From Streptomyces sp. NBC_00457 (GTDB lineage: Bacteria; Actinomycetota; Actinomycetes; Streptomycetales; Streptomycetaceae), in the NCBI RefSeq assembly GCF_036014015.1, contig NZ_CP107905.1, positions 6,138,001 through 6,202,000 of the forward strand: a stretch of 64,000 bases of DNA, given 5' to 3'. Positions within the stretch are counted from its first letter, which is position 1. Every line of letters begins with the position of its first letter. The position numbers and the translations under genes were made by a program. This document shows, piece after piece, positions 56,504 to 64,000 of this stretch. The notes beneath the pieces were generated by a model. That model was not told where the DNA came from. It saw only the letters and a program-made list of their open reading frames with translations, and searched no databases.

Positions 56504-58078
56504 TCAGTCCTTCACCGTCGTACGCACCACGTCGTCCCCCGCCCCCGCCGGAGCCGGTACCGCGGCGGCCGCCGCCCCGTCCCCGTCCGTGTTGATCTTC
56601 TCGATGATGGCGAGCCGTTCCGGGGTGTCCTCCGGCTTCACGAAGCCGATGAGGATGTACAGGACCAGCGACACCGCCAGCGGGATCGACACCTGGTACT
56701 GGAGCGGGACGCCGCCCTCGACGTTCCAGTTGATCGGGTAGTTGACCAGCCAGAAGGCGAACAGGCCCATGGCCCAGCTGGTGAGCGCGGCGGTCGGTCC
56801 CGAGCGGCGGAACGGGCGCAGCAGGCCCAGCATCATCGGGATCGCCATCGGGCCCATCAGACCGGCCACCCACTTGATCACGACCGTGATGATGTCCTTG
56901 AAGGCCGGGGAGTTGACCTGGGTGGCCGCCGCCATGGACAGGCCCAGGAAGACGACCGTGGCCACGCGGGCCACCCGCAGACCCTGACCCTCGCTCCAGG
57001 TCCGTGCCCGGCGCCAGATCACCGGCGCGCAGTCACGGGTGAAGACGGCCGCGATCGCGTTGGCGTCGGAGGAGCACATGGCCATGGTGTGCGAGAAGAA
57101 GCCGACGATGACCAGGCCCAACAGGCCGTGCGGGAGGAGCTGTTCGGTCATCAGGCCGTACGAGTCGGAACCGTCCGGCTTCTGCGACTCGACCAGCAGC
57201 GGCGACATCCACATGGGGAAGAACAGGACGAGCGGCCACACCAGCCAGAGGATCGCCGACAGCCGTGCCGAGCGCTCGGCCTCGTGCGCGTTGCGCGTGG
57301 CCATGTAGCGCTGGGCCTGGTTGAGCATGCCGCCGTTGTACTCGAAGAGCTTGATGAAGAGGAACGCGAGCAGGAAGACGGTGCCGTACGGTCCGACCAG
57401 CGGTTTGTCGTGGCCCTGGAGCGCCGGCTCGTCCCAGGCGCCGAAGAACCCGATGCCCTTGTTGTCGAGTTCGACGATCACCGCGACGAACATCGCGACA
57501 CCGGCGAGGAGTTGGATGACGAACTGACCGAGCTCGGTCAGCGCGTCCGCCCACAGGCCGCCGATGGTGCAGTAGACCGCGGTGATGGAACCGGTGATGA
57601 GGATGCCCTGGTTCAGCGACACACCTGTGAACACCGACAGCAGCGTGGCGATCGCGGCCCACTTCGCGCCCACGTCCACGATCTTCAGCAGCATCCCGGA
57701 CCAGGCCAGCGCCTGCTGGGTCTTGAGGTCGTAGCGGTTCTTCAGGTACTCGAGCGGGGAGGCTACGCGCAGCCGGGAGCGCAGCCGGTTGATGCGCGGC
57801 GCGAACAGCTTCGACCCGATGGCGATACCGAGGGCGATCGGGAAGGACCAGGTCACGAAGGAGGTGACGCCGTAGGTGTAGGCGATGCCCGCGTACCCGG
57901 TGAACATCACCGCGCTGTAGCCCGACATGTGGTGCGAGATGCCGGAGAGCCACCAGGGCATCTTGCCGCCGGCCGTGAAGAAGTCGCTGACGTTGTCCAC
58001 GCGCTTGTGCGACCAGACGCCGATGGCGACCATCACACCGAAATAGCCGATGAGCACGGCCCAGTCGAGACTGTTCAT
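56504..58078 (-). CDS. Sodium:solute symporter family transporter
   Basis: A 524-residue transporter with about 13 hydrophobic segments. Family features are DWAVLIGYFGVMVAIGVW at the start, FFTAGGKMPWWLSGISHHMSGYSAVMFTGYAGIAYTYG, and later FFSHTMAMCSSDANAIAAVFTRD. The ATG at 58078 follows GGAAGGGGG. The closest style is the SSS group for organic acids, sugars or proline; the substrate is unknown. It stands alone, near the SDR/EthD genes of the regulon, but no shared operator precedes it. Confidence 0.9.
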   Translation of the reverse strand: MNSLDWAVLIGYFGVMVAIGVWSHKRVDNVSDFFTAGGKMPWWLSGISHHMSGYSAVMFTGYAGIAYTYGVTSFVTWSFPIALGIAIGSKLFAPRINRLRSRLRVASPLEYLKNRYDLKTQQALAWSGMLLKIVDVGAKWAAIATLLSVFTGVSLNQGILITGSITAVYCTIGGLWADALTELGQFVIQLLAGVAMFVAVIVELDNKGIGFFGAWDEPALQGHDKPLVGPYGTVFLLAFLFIKLFEYNGGMLNQAQRYMATRNAHEAERSARLSAILWLVWPLVLFFPMWMSPLLVESQKPDGSDSYGLMTEQLLPHGLLGLVIVGFFSHTMAMCSSDANAIAAVFTRDCAPVIWRRARTWSEGQGLRVARVATVVFLGLSMAAATQVNSPAFKDIITVVIKWVAGLMGPMAIPMMLGLLRPFRRSGPTAALTSWAMGLFAFWLVNYPINWNVEGGVPLQYQVSIPLAVSLVLYILIGFVKPEDTPERLAIIEKINTDGDGAAAAAVPAPAGAGDDVVRTTVKD

Positions 58079-58225
58079 GTGCCCCCTTCCAGGGTCCGCC
58101 ATGTGAACGGCCCGCTCATCGTGAGTGTCTTTACACGAGCACGACAAGCAAGCGTCAGGTCAAGGGACAGTAAAAATGTTCCCCTTGATGACCTGCGTTC
58201 ACAGACATGAACCCCAGAAAACGGC

Positions 58226-59011
58226 TCAGCGCATCAGCTCCCCCGCGTTGACCAGCAACGACTGCCCCGTGATGGCCCGCGCCCGGTCCGACGACAGGAA
58301 AACCGCCGCGTCGGCCACGTCCCCGTCCGTGGCCAGCTCCGGCAGCGCCATCCGGTCCGTCAGCCGCTTCAGTACGTCCCCCTCCGGCACCGCCTCCGTC
58401 TGCGCGGCGAACTGCACGAACGCCCGCACCGGCGGCCCCCACATCCACCCCGGCAGCACGGTGTTCACCCGGATCCGATACGGCCCGAGCTCCCGCGCCA
58501 GCGAGTACATCGCGCTCGTCAGCGCACCCTTGGACGCCGCGTACGCCGCCTGCCGCACCTCCGAGGGCGCTGCCACCGCCGACTGCGTCCCGATGAACAC
58601 CACCGAGCCCCCGCGTTCCTTCAGCGGGGGCAGGCAGGCCCGGGTCATCCGCAGCGACCCCAGCAGATTCACGTCGATCACCGACTGCCACGTCACGAAG
58701 TCGGCATCCTCCAGACCGCCGAAGTAGCCGTCCCACGCGGCCACATGGACGACCGCGTCGATCCCCCCGAACCGCTCCCGCGCCAGCCCGGCCAGGGCCT
58801 CGCACTGCGTCTCGTCGGTGATGTCCGTCGCCCGGTATGCCGTGTGCGCCCCGTCCGGATCGATCTCGGCGGCGCTCTTGGCCAGATTCGCCTCCGTCCG
58901 CGCCCCCAGCACGGCATTGCCCCCGTCCCGTACGACGGCCGCCGCGACCTGATGCCCGAGCCCGGCCCCGACTCCCGACACGACGACCGTCTTGCCCGCG
59001 AGCAGTGACAT
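58226..59011 (-). CDS. SDR family NAD(P)-dependent oxidoreductase
   Basis: A 261-residue classical SDR: cofactor loop VSGVGAGLGHQVA, D-x-x-D as ATDITD, VVHVAAWDG in place of NNAG, Ser in GTQSAVAAPSE and YAASK. It ends with LLVNAGELMR. The start at 59011 has GGGAGGGAA upstream. The MITE-like element at 59029-59240 begins 17 bp upstream of the start codon, between this gene and operator site 10. The gene may have been regulated together with the EthD-type gene and now be uncoupled or rewired. Confidence 0.9.
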   Translation of the reverse strand: MSLLAGKTVVVSGVGAGLGHQVAAAVVRDGGNAVLGARTEANLAKSAAEIDPDGAHTAYRATDITDETQCEALAGLARERFGGIDAVVHVAAWDGYFGGLEDADFVTWQSVIDVNLLGSLRMTRACLPPLKERGGSVVFIGTQSAVAAPSEVRQAAYAASKGALTSAMYSLARELGPYRIRVNTVLPGWMWGPPVRAFVQFAAQTEAVPEGDVLKRLTDRMALPELATDGDVADAAVFLSSDRARAITGQSLLVNAGELMR

Positions 59012-59028
59012 CCCGTTCCCTCCCGCCT

Positions 59029-59240
59029 CTAGGGCCTGTCCTGAGTTCCCCGCCTGCGCCCCGACGCCCGGCACGCACTCCCCCACTGCCTTAAGGGCGT
59101 GGGGGGACCCCCAGCCGCACGGCGCCGCAGGACAGGTGGCTCCGCCACATGACCTGCGACACCGCACGCCGATCGCACGCACCGAACGCCGCTGCGCCCG
59201 CGCTCCGCGCGGACGACGGGGAACTCAGGACAGGCCCTAG
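59029..59240. mobile_element. MITE-like element with perfect 24-bp terminal inverted repeats
   Basis: The ends 59029-59052 and 59217-59240 are perfect reverse complements (24 bp), starting CTAGGGCCTGTCCTGAG. The 212-bp element has no open frame of its own. The CTAG at each tip may be a palindromic target duplication or part of the repeat. The GGGCCTGTC-type ends resemble those of IS5-type elements in Streptomyces (memory only). It lies between the SDR gene and operator site 10. Confidence 0.8.
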
Positions 59241-59248
59241 CGCTCTAT

Positions 59249-59263
59249 CTGACGAAGCGTCAG
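59249..59263. promoter_or_regulatory. Shared palindromic operator, site 10
   Basis: CTGACGAAGCGTCAG with perfect arms, preceded by AT, 31 bp before the truncated EthD-type gene at 59294 and just beyond the MITE-like element. Confidence 0.75.
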
Positions 59264-59293
59264 AGTATGGGCGACCGCAGGAAAGGGGAACCG

Positions 59294-59431
59294 CATGAGC
59301 GACGACACCCGCAGCGACACCTACGCCGAGCTGGCCGCCGTAGGCCCGTACGGGGTCCATCCGGGCCACGCCCTGATCACCATGGTCGAACCGCATCCGG
59401 GCCACGAGTACGCCTACAACCGCTGGTTGTA
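59294..59431 (+). pseudogene. Truncated EthD-type gene (45 codons)
   Basis: ATG at 59294 (AAAGGGGAAC upstream) encodes MSDDTRSDTYAELAAVGPYG and continues to NRWL before TAG at 59429. It is homologous to the first ~55 residues of the intact gene at 59883, but the DNA is diverged (roughly four-fifths identical by eye). The break falls at the conserved YNRW(Y) codons, after which homology is lost. It keeps its own operator and ribosome-binding site. Confidence 0.8.
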
Positions 59432-59854
59432 GGTACATGTCGCCCATCGCTCACATATGCGCAGGCCAGGGCGCCACTCCTTGACGCGGACACTGCGGCC
59501 GGGTCGAATCGGGGGCGTCTCGACCCGGCCGCCGACACGGAACCGGGCCATCGTCAGCTTCGCCGCGAGAGGATAAATCACCCCATAGGCGCCACAGTGT
59601 CCTTTCTTACCCGCCCGATGTTGCGCGTTACAGATGCGCATAAGACTCCTGGTATGACTCCCTTGGGGCGCGAAGGGGTTGACGGCCACGCGTTCAGCAC
59701 CTCCGTTTTCAGCCTGGCTCTGGCCGGTCTGACGGCATCGGGGATCGCATGTGACGGCGCCGGGGTTCGTCGTGCGCGCGGTGTTGACTCGCCTGCAGGC
59801 TTGGGGCAGGTGATCACCGAACCTCAGCCGGAGTTGAGCGGGCCCTCTCCCAAT
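59432..59854. other. Intergenic stretch without recognisable gene
   Basis: I see no credible coding frame, repeat or RNA in these 423 bases. Lower-GC patches around 59570-59610 could be promoter DNA. The rest of the truncated EthD-type gene is not found here. Confidence 0.5.
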
Positions 59855-59869
59855 CTGACGCCTTGTCAG
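59855..59869. promoter_or_regulatory. Shared palindromic operator, site 11
   Basis: CTGACGCCTTGTCAG, one mismatch, preceded by AAT. It ends 13 bp before the start of the intact EthD-type gene at 59883. Confidence 0.7.
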
Positions 59870-59882
59870 GTAGACCGGACCC

Positions 59883-60740
59883 ATGACGGAGGATGCGACG
59901 CACGCCGATGAAACCCGCAGCCGCACGTACGCGGAACTGGCCGCCGTCGGCCCCTACGGAGCCGACCTCGGACACGCCCTGATCACCATGGTCGAGCCGC
60001 ACCCCGGCCACGAACGCCAGTACAATCGCTGGTACGAAGACGACCACTTCATTGCCGGCGCGATGGCCATGCCCTGGATGTACGCAGGGCGTCGCTGGGT
60101 CGCGCCGCGGGACCTGCAGCTCCTGCGCTATCCCCAGACCTCTGCCGTCGCGCAGCCGGTGACGGCAGGGTGTTACATATCCGTCTACTGGATGACCGCG
60201 GGCCGCTACGCCGACCACATGCGGTGGACCGTCGGCATCAACAAGCGCCTCAACCGCGACCACCGGGTCTTTCAGGACCGCACTCATGTCTTCACGGCCT
60301 TCCAGGACCACGCGGCGACCATCTACCGCGACGGCGGCCAGGGCCCGCGTGACATCCACGCCCTCGATCACCCCTACGCCGGGCTCGTCGTCCAGGTCAT
60401 CGACGCCTACACCCCCGCCAGGCGCGCGGACCTGCTCGCGTGGCTGCGCGACGACCACCTCCCGAAACAGCTGACGGGCTCGCCCGCGGCCATGGTGACC
60501 GTCTTCACGCCGATGCCGCTGCCCCTGGACCGGATGACCTACGTCAAACAGGTCGAGGGGATCGGGACCCGGCTGACCCTCCTGTGGTTCCTCCAGCACG
60601 ATCCCCGCGACAGCTGGCGGGAGCACTTCGCGGACCTGGACACGGCAGTGAGGGCTTCGCGGCTGGGCGACGTGCAGTTCGTCGCACCGTTCATCCCCAC
60701 AGTGCCCGGCACGGACCGCTACGTGGATGAACTGCGGTGA
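59883..60740 (+). CDS. EthD-type dimeric alpha/beta-barrel protein, tandem domains
   Basis: A 285-residue protein with two ferredoxin-like halves. The first contains HALITMVEPHPGHERQYNRWYEDDHF and the second LVVQVIDAYTPARRADLLAWLRDDHLP; both share the E/D-DH-x pattern of EthD-like domains. Such proteins support catabolic oxidations (EthD is needed for ether degradation) or act as small lyases. It lies behind operator site 11, so it belongs to the shared regulon. The start codon is ATG at 59883; no strong Shine-Dalgarno is seen. Confidence 0.8.
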   Translation: MTEDATHADETRSRTYAELAAVGPYGADLGHALITMVEPHPGHERQYNRWYEDDHFIAGAMAMPWMYAGRRWVAPRDLQLLRYPQTSAVAQPVTAGCYISVYWMTAGRYADHMRWTVGINKRLNRDHRVFQDRTHVFTAFQDHAATIYRDGGQGPRDIHALDHPYAGLVVQVIDAYTPARRADLLAWLRDDHLPKQLTGSPAAMVTVFTPMPLPLDRMTYVKQVEGIGTRLTLLWFLQHDPRDSWREHFADLDTAVRASRLGDVQFVAPFIPTVPGTDRYVDELR

Positions 60741-60990
60741 GTCCTCCGAGGCCAGGCGCACCCCCGCCTGCACGACGGCTGTGACGATGCCGTCGCCGCG
60801 ACACTCGACGACACCAGCCTGGGCAGCCAGACTCCGCGTGAGGGCAGCACGCCTGTACAACGTGTTGACCACTGTCGCGCCTGCCGAGCGAATGGTGCGA
60901 TCCACGATCCCACCTCGACCTCGCCGCCGCGGCGGCCATGGTGTCCGGCACCAGCACCGCGCCCGAGGCGGAAGCCGCTCGATCGACGGC

Positions 60991-61183
60991 GGACGGTGCG
61001 ACCGGGTCATCCTGAAGACCCTCCCCCCGGCGTCGCTCCCGGGCGCCACGATGCGCACGGTGCGGTCGGCCGGTGGTCCGCAGGCATGCCGGGTTGACGT
61101 AGCGGATCACCAGTTGCGTGTCCAGCACGAGGTACGGGCTTGGTGTGGTCGAAGAACGCCGTGAAGTCGATGTCTGCTGTCAT
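60991..61183 (-). pseudogene. Remnant of a PAS-domain regulatory phosphatase gene
   Basis: ATG at 61183 (GGACGGAGAG upstream) encodes MTADIDFTAFFDHTKPV, then the frame shifts by one base and continues LVLDTQLVIRYVNPACLRTTGR. Together these match the N-terminal PAS domain of Streptomyces SpoIIE/PP2C-type phosphatases. After about 40 residues the similarity fades. The region from 60741 to 60990 holds no readable continuation. Confidence 0.5.
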
Positions 61184-61607
61184 TACGCGCTCTCCGTCCC
61201 TTGCGAGCGCGACTGCATGCCCTTTCAATCTACGAGCGATCCTGTGTCCGGGCTCCCCCGTTCGAGGACTGGGAGACCGAGACCATGCACGCCCCGTGCT
61301 GCCGATCAAGCGCGCAGGTCGCGTACGGAGTGACCCAGCGGGTCCAGGGGGAACCGCCAGAGGTTCCTCCCGAGGGTGGGTGGTCCAGCGCGCTCTGGGC
61401 GCTGGTCGGGGGCCGGGGCGAGGAGTCCCCCGGCACTGTCAGCAGCGCACGGAGATCGCGCGAAGCGGCACCCAACCCCGGCCGACGGCACCGACACAGC
61501 AGCTCTCGGTTGACCCCCTCCGTCCTCGCCAGGCGATACCGGGATGGGCGGGGTGACGATGGAGGGGAACCGATCCGCTCCCGCTGTTCCCGGAAGGGCG
61601 AGCTGGT
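61184..61607. other. Intergenic stretch without recognisable gene
   Basis: No coding frame, RNA or repeat that I can support in these 424 bases. It lies between two decayed genes and may be degenerate sequence. Confidence 0.45.
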
Positions 61608-62150
61608 ATGACATCTCCCTCCGATTCCCCAGCAGGCACCGGCACTCCGCACCCGCACCCGCACGGCACCGGGCCACAAGACGCCTCCCTCGGCGGAAGC
61701 CTGGCGGCCTTGGCGAACATGAGCTGGCAGATCCTTCTCACCACGGGCCTGGCTGCCATCGCCCTCGCGTCGTGGTCCTTGCCTGGCCGGAGGAGACGCT
61801 GCGGGTCGTCAGCGTGCTCTTCGGTATCTATCTGCTGGTCATCATGTCTTTCAGCTGGCTGCCGCCTTCGGCACGCACGTCCCCGGACATCTTCGGGCGC
61901 TGCATTTCCTCACGGGTGCGCTCTCTGTCCTGCTCGGGTTGATGTGCTTCCGGGGCACTCTGCAGTCCATCCTGCTGCTCGCCCTGTGGATTGGCTTCAG
62001 TTGGCTGCTGCGCGGCACCATGGTGACGGCTACGGCGGCCTCCGCCCCGGACACACCGTCGCGAGGCTGGATGCTGTTCACCGGGATCATCGGCATGCTG
62101 GCGGGCATCGTGCTGATCGTCTCGCTCCGGGAACCGCTGCCGAGCGGCGG
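61608..62150 (+). pseudogene. HdeD/DUF308 membrane protein gene broken by two frameshifts
   Basis: Pieces in different frames add up to an HdeD-like protein. The first (from ATG 61608) gives LANMSWQILLTTGLAAIALA. The second, after a one-base loss near 61765, gives VVVLAWPEETLRVVSVLFGIYLLVI. The third, after another shift near 61850, gives FLTGALSVLLGLMCFRG, LQSILLLALWIGFSWLLRG and GWMLFTGIIGMLAGIVLIVS. Similarity ends near 62130, before the last membrane segments. The intact family makes six-helix membrane proteins linked to stress tolerance. Two separate lesions favour real decay over a single sequencing error. Confidence 0.7.
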
Positions 62151-62394
62151 CCTCTGTTCCGCTCTCAACCGCACCCCCAGCACTGATCGCGGCGCAGGCT
62201 CCGGCGCCCCGCTTGTGCGGCGCCCGCCATACCGGGCGCCTGCGGCACGCAGCATCGCCCGGCTGCCGCAGCGCACGAATGCGCCGCCAACCGGCACTGC
62301 TCGGCGCCGCCGCCACGCCGTTGGCAGGCGCCAATTGTTCCTATGTCCACCGGGCGGCCGAAGGCCGGCCTGAGCAGCGAGAGTGGGTGTGGTG

Positions 62395-63336
62395 ATGGCC
62401 GACGTTCGGACGTGTGCCCGGGTAGTGATCGTGACGAACCCACGCTCGGGCGGCGGCAAGACTGCTCGTTACGGCTTGGTACAGCGGGCCGAGGACATGG
62501 GAGCTCAGGTCTGGACGACCAGACCGGAACTGGACGCGGCGTCGCTCGCGAGGAACGCCGTCCAGGAGGGGGCGCAGGTGCTGGGGGCCGCGGGCGGCGA
62601 CGGCACCGTGTCGGCAGTCGCCGCAGTGGCCGCCGACACGGGCCGGTCACTGGTCGTGGTCCCCGCGGGCACCCGGAACCACTTCGCCCGGGACCTAGGC
62701 CTCGACATCCGCGATCCGGGGCAGGCGCTGGACGCCCTGGTCGACGGTGAGCCCGCCCGAGTGGACCTGGGGGTGCTCGGCTCGCGTGTCTTCGTCAACA
62801 ACGTCTCTTTCGGTATGTACGCCGACGCCCTGCTGGAGCCCGGGTACCGGGAGGACAAGCCGCGCGCGTTCGCCGCGGTGGCGCCCGACTATCTCAAGGG
62901 CAAGCAGTGGGTCGAGGCCCGCGTGGACACCCCAGGGGGGACCATCGAGTTCCCGCAGGTGGTGCTGATCTCCAACAACCCCTACCACCTGGCCACACCG
63001 CGCTGGCTGGGGCGTCGCTTCTCCCTCAGCACGGGACAGTTGGGCGCCATCGTCCTCAAGCGCCCGGCGGAGGCGCCCCCGGATCTTCTGCGGCACCTGC
63101 GCGGCGAACTGCGGCAGCACAAGCGCGGTGCTGACCCGGCGGGTGAAGGAGTCGTCGTCTGGTCGTCTCCCGGCATCGCACTGCACGGTGACGTGCGGCA
63201 CCTGGACGCGGGGATCGACGGCGAAGCGGTGCGGCTTCCTCTCCCCGTCCTGTGCGGAATCCGGCCGGGTGCCCTGCGTGTGCTGCTGCCGAAGGACCGG
63301 CCGCGGATCCCGCCGGAGCGCGCAGTGCGCCACTGA
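62395..63336 (+). CDS. Diacylglycerol kinase family lipid kinase
   Basis: A 313-residue protein of the DagK/YegS group. The nucleotide-binding part has VIVTNPRSGGGKTAR and AAGGDGTVSAVA (GGDGT motif), then VPAGTRNHFARDLGLD. The C-terminal beta domain has VDLGVLGSRVFVNNVSFGMYAD. It phosphorylates a lipid such as diacylglycerol at the membrane. The ATG at 62395 was chosen; a GTG at 62383 is possible. A hairpin terminator follows the stop codon. Confidence 0.9.
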   Translation: MADVRTCARVVIVTNPRSGGGKTARYGLVQRAEDMGAQVWTTRPELDAASLARNAVQEGAQVLGAAGGDGTVSAVAAVAADTGRSLVVVPAGTRNHFARDLGLDIRDPGQALDALVDGEPARVDLGVLGSRVFVNNVSFGMYADALLEPGYREDKPRAFAAVAPDYLKGKQWVEARVDTPGGTIEFPQVVLISNNPYHLATPRWLGRRFSLSTGQLGAIVLKRPAEAPPDLLRHLRGELRQHKRGADPAGEGVVVWSSPGIALHGDVRHLDAGIDGEAVRLPLPVLCGIRPGALRVLLPKDRPRIPPERAVRH

Positions 63337-63342
63337 ACGCGA

Positions 63343-63369
63343 AGTCCCGGAGTCCGGAACTCCGGGACT
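63343..63369 (+). terminator. Hairpin terminator after the lipid kinase gene
   Basis: Perfect arms AGTCCCGGAGT and ACTCCGGGACT with a 5-base loop, starting six bases after the stop codon. Confidence 0.8.
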
Positions 63370-63485
63370 ACCGTATTTCCGTGCCTTGCGGGGTGCCGGT
63401 CCTGGTGATCACGTAAGAGTTTTCCTCGGCCACTGGCTGGTCCGCGGGCTTTTGCGGGTCAGTCGCCGGGTCATCATGGTGATGA

Positions 63486-63632
63486 GTGCCCAGTTCAGGC
63501 ATCGACCTGCACGGCCCGCACCATCTCGACCTCGCGATCGAGCTGGGCGTCCCGCCGTCACGCATCAACACGATCAGCTCCTTCGCCAAGGCCACCTCGA
63601 TTGGTGCCCCCACCGACGGCAGCATGGCCGGC
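63486..63632 (+). pseudogene. Fragment resembling an NADP-dependent quinone/alcohol dehydrogenase
   Basis: The frame reads SGIDLHGPHHLDLAIELGVPPSRINTISSFA, resembling the C-terminal half of medium-chain oxidoreductases (DLAVELGVPxxRINTIxDF). Neither the cofactor domain nor the C-terminus is present, so it is a relic. The frame runs on into the neighbouring terminator. Confidence 0.45.
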
Positions 63633-63666
63633 ACCAGCCGAGAAGTCCTCAGCCCGACGAAGAGGA

Positions 63667-63703
63667 CGAACCCGACCCCGTCGAAGAGATGGGGTCGGGT
63701 TCG
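63667..63703. terminator. Hairpin terminator of the gene at the right edge
   Basis: Perfect 13-bp arms CGAACCCGACCCC and GGGGTCGGGTTCG with an 11-base loop, nine bases beyond the stop codon of the minus-strand gene ending at 63713. Confidence 0.8.
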
Positions 63704-63712
63704 CGCCTTCGA

Positions 63713-64000
63713 CTACTTGAGCGCCACACCACCCGAGTTGTGATAGGCGATCGTCTTGCGGATCAGGTTTCCGCCGTCGGACTCGATCCCTGTCTGTTCG
63801 TGATGCCCCGCGCCGAACAGCAGGGCGGCGATATGCGCGTTCGCCACCTGGTCCATGTGCGCGAAGAACCAGTCCACCTTGTCGTCCTTGTAATGGTTGA
63901 GGGTGTTGTTCTGCGCCATGTTGCCTACGGGGATCTGCCACAGGACGACCGGCTTGCCCACGGACTCGGCCATCGTCTTGTAGAACTTCAGCGAGGCAGC
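63713..64000 (-). CDS. C-terminal part of a probable secreted hydrolase-like protein (5' end outside window)
   Basis: The frame is open to the window edge. The visible 96 residues include KPVVLWQIPVGNMAQNN, VDWFFAHMDQVANAHIAALLFGAGHHEQ and DGGNLIRKTIAYHNSGG. These look like the last strands and loops of a TIM-barrel, glycosidase-like Streptomyces secreted protein, but I cannot name a family with certainty. A strong terminator follows. Confidence 0.55.
   Translation of the reverse strand, partial: AASLKFYKTMAESVGKPVVLWQIPVGNMAQNNTLNHYKDDKVDWFFAHMDQVANAHIAALLFGAGHHEQTGIESDGGNLIRKTIAYHNSGGVALK

Noticed and set aside
59029..59240. The inverted repeat as a terminator hairpin
   Set aside because: The arms are 164 bp apart, far too distant for a terminator loop, and the CTAG tips point to an inserted element.
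59414..59926. Open frame of 170 codons on the minus strand across the gap before the intact EthD-type gene
   Set aside because: It runs through operator site 11 and the start of the intact gene and has no motif.
61201..61611. Short plus-strand frames in the gap before the HdeD remnant
   Set aside because: No ribosome-binding site, no motif, and codon composition unlike neighbouring genes.

Overview
The window is very GC-rich, with GTG/TTG starts, Shine-Dalgarno sites of the GGAGG type and convergent or divergent short operons. It carries the afsK / afsS / afsR regulatory genes that mark Streptomyces. I read it as chromosomal Streptomyces DNA. No rRNA, tRNA or CRISPR array was seen.

Layout. 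1-508 is the tail of a TnpB-related protein cut by the window edge. 608-6600 holds a DUF35 protein, two PPOX-fold oxidoreductases, a secreted phytase-like protein, and a divergent thiolase-like / acyl-CoA dehydrogenase pair. 6648-9558 holds a LysE exporter with its Lrp regulator, a TetR repressor and a probable kbpA. 9805-21780 is the afs region: afsK, then a CoA-linked catabolic block (crotonase, DUF35, thiolase-like, acyl-CoA ligase), a polymerase-like membrane protein, a zinc-ribbon protein, afsS and afsR. 21978-34915 holds an ACMSD-like amidohydrolase, a giant LQR/AGN-motif protein of about 1,718 residues, two LLM flavin/F420 oxidoreductases, an SDR, a D-aminoacylase-like amidohydrolase and an aldehyde dehydrogenase. 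34979-41419 is accessory: a CopG-like protein, a Ddn-like protein, a nuclease/phosphatase, a coupled CYTH cyclase and methyltransferase, small unknowns, an HTH-TPR regulator and a GNAT. 41626-45514 is a five-gene module bracketed by partial copies of its flanks. 45835-58078 holds a lipoprotein, CapA, an LLM enzyme, FO synthase (fbiC), small exported proteins, an ADP-ribosylglycohydrolase and a sodium:solute symporter. 58226-64000 holds an SDR, a MITE-like element, a truncated and an intact EthD-type gene, two decayed genes, a lipid kinase and the end of a secreted-type protein.

The main new observation is a shared 15-bp palindrome, consensus CTGACGnnnCGTCAG (often extended to ATCTGACGnnnCGTCAGAT). 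It occurs 11 times, each time just upstream of catabolic genes spread over about 59 kb. I infer one repressor controls a dispersed pathway that uses an acyl-CoA ligase, acyl-CoA dehydrogenase, crotonase, two thiolase-like proteins with DUF35 partners, LLM oxidoreductases, SDRs, amidohydrolases, aldehyde dehydrogenase and EthD proteins. The substrate is unknown. Deazaflavin chemistry is a second thread: three LLM enzymes, two Ddn-like proteins and a PPOX protein share the window with the gene that makes the F420 chromophore precursor.

Other structural signals are a family of palindromic intergenic repeats (seven copies, one inserted in frame inside the acyl-CoA dehydrogenase gene), a perfect 24-bp terminal-inverted-repeat element, and a mosaic duplication around the five-gene module.
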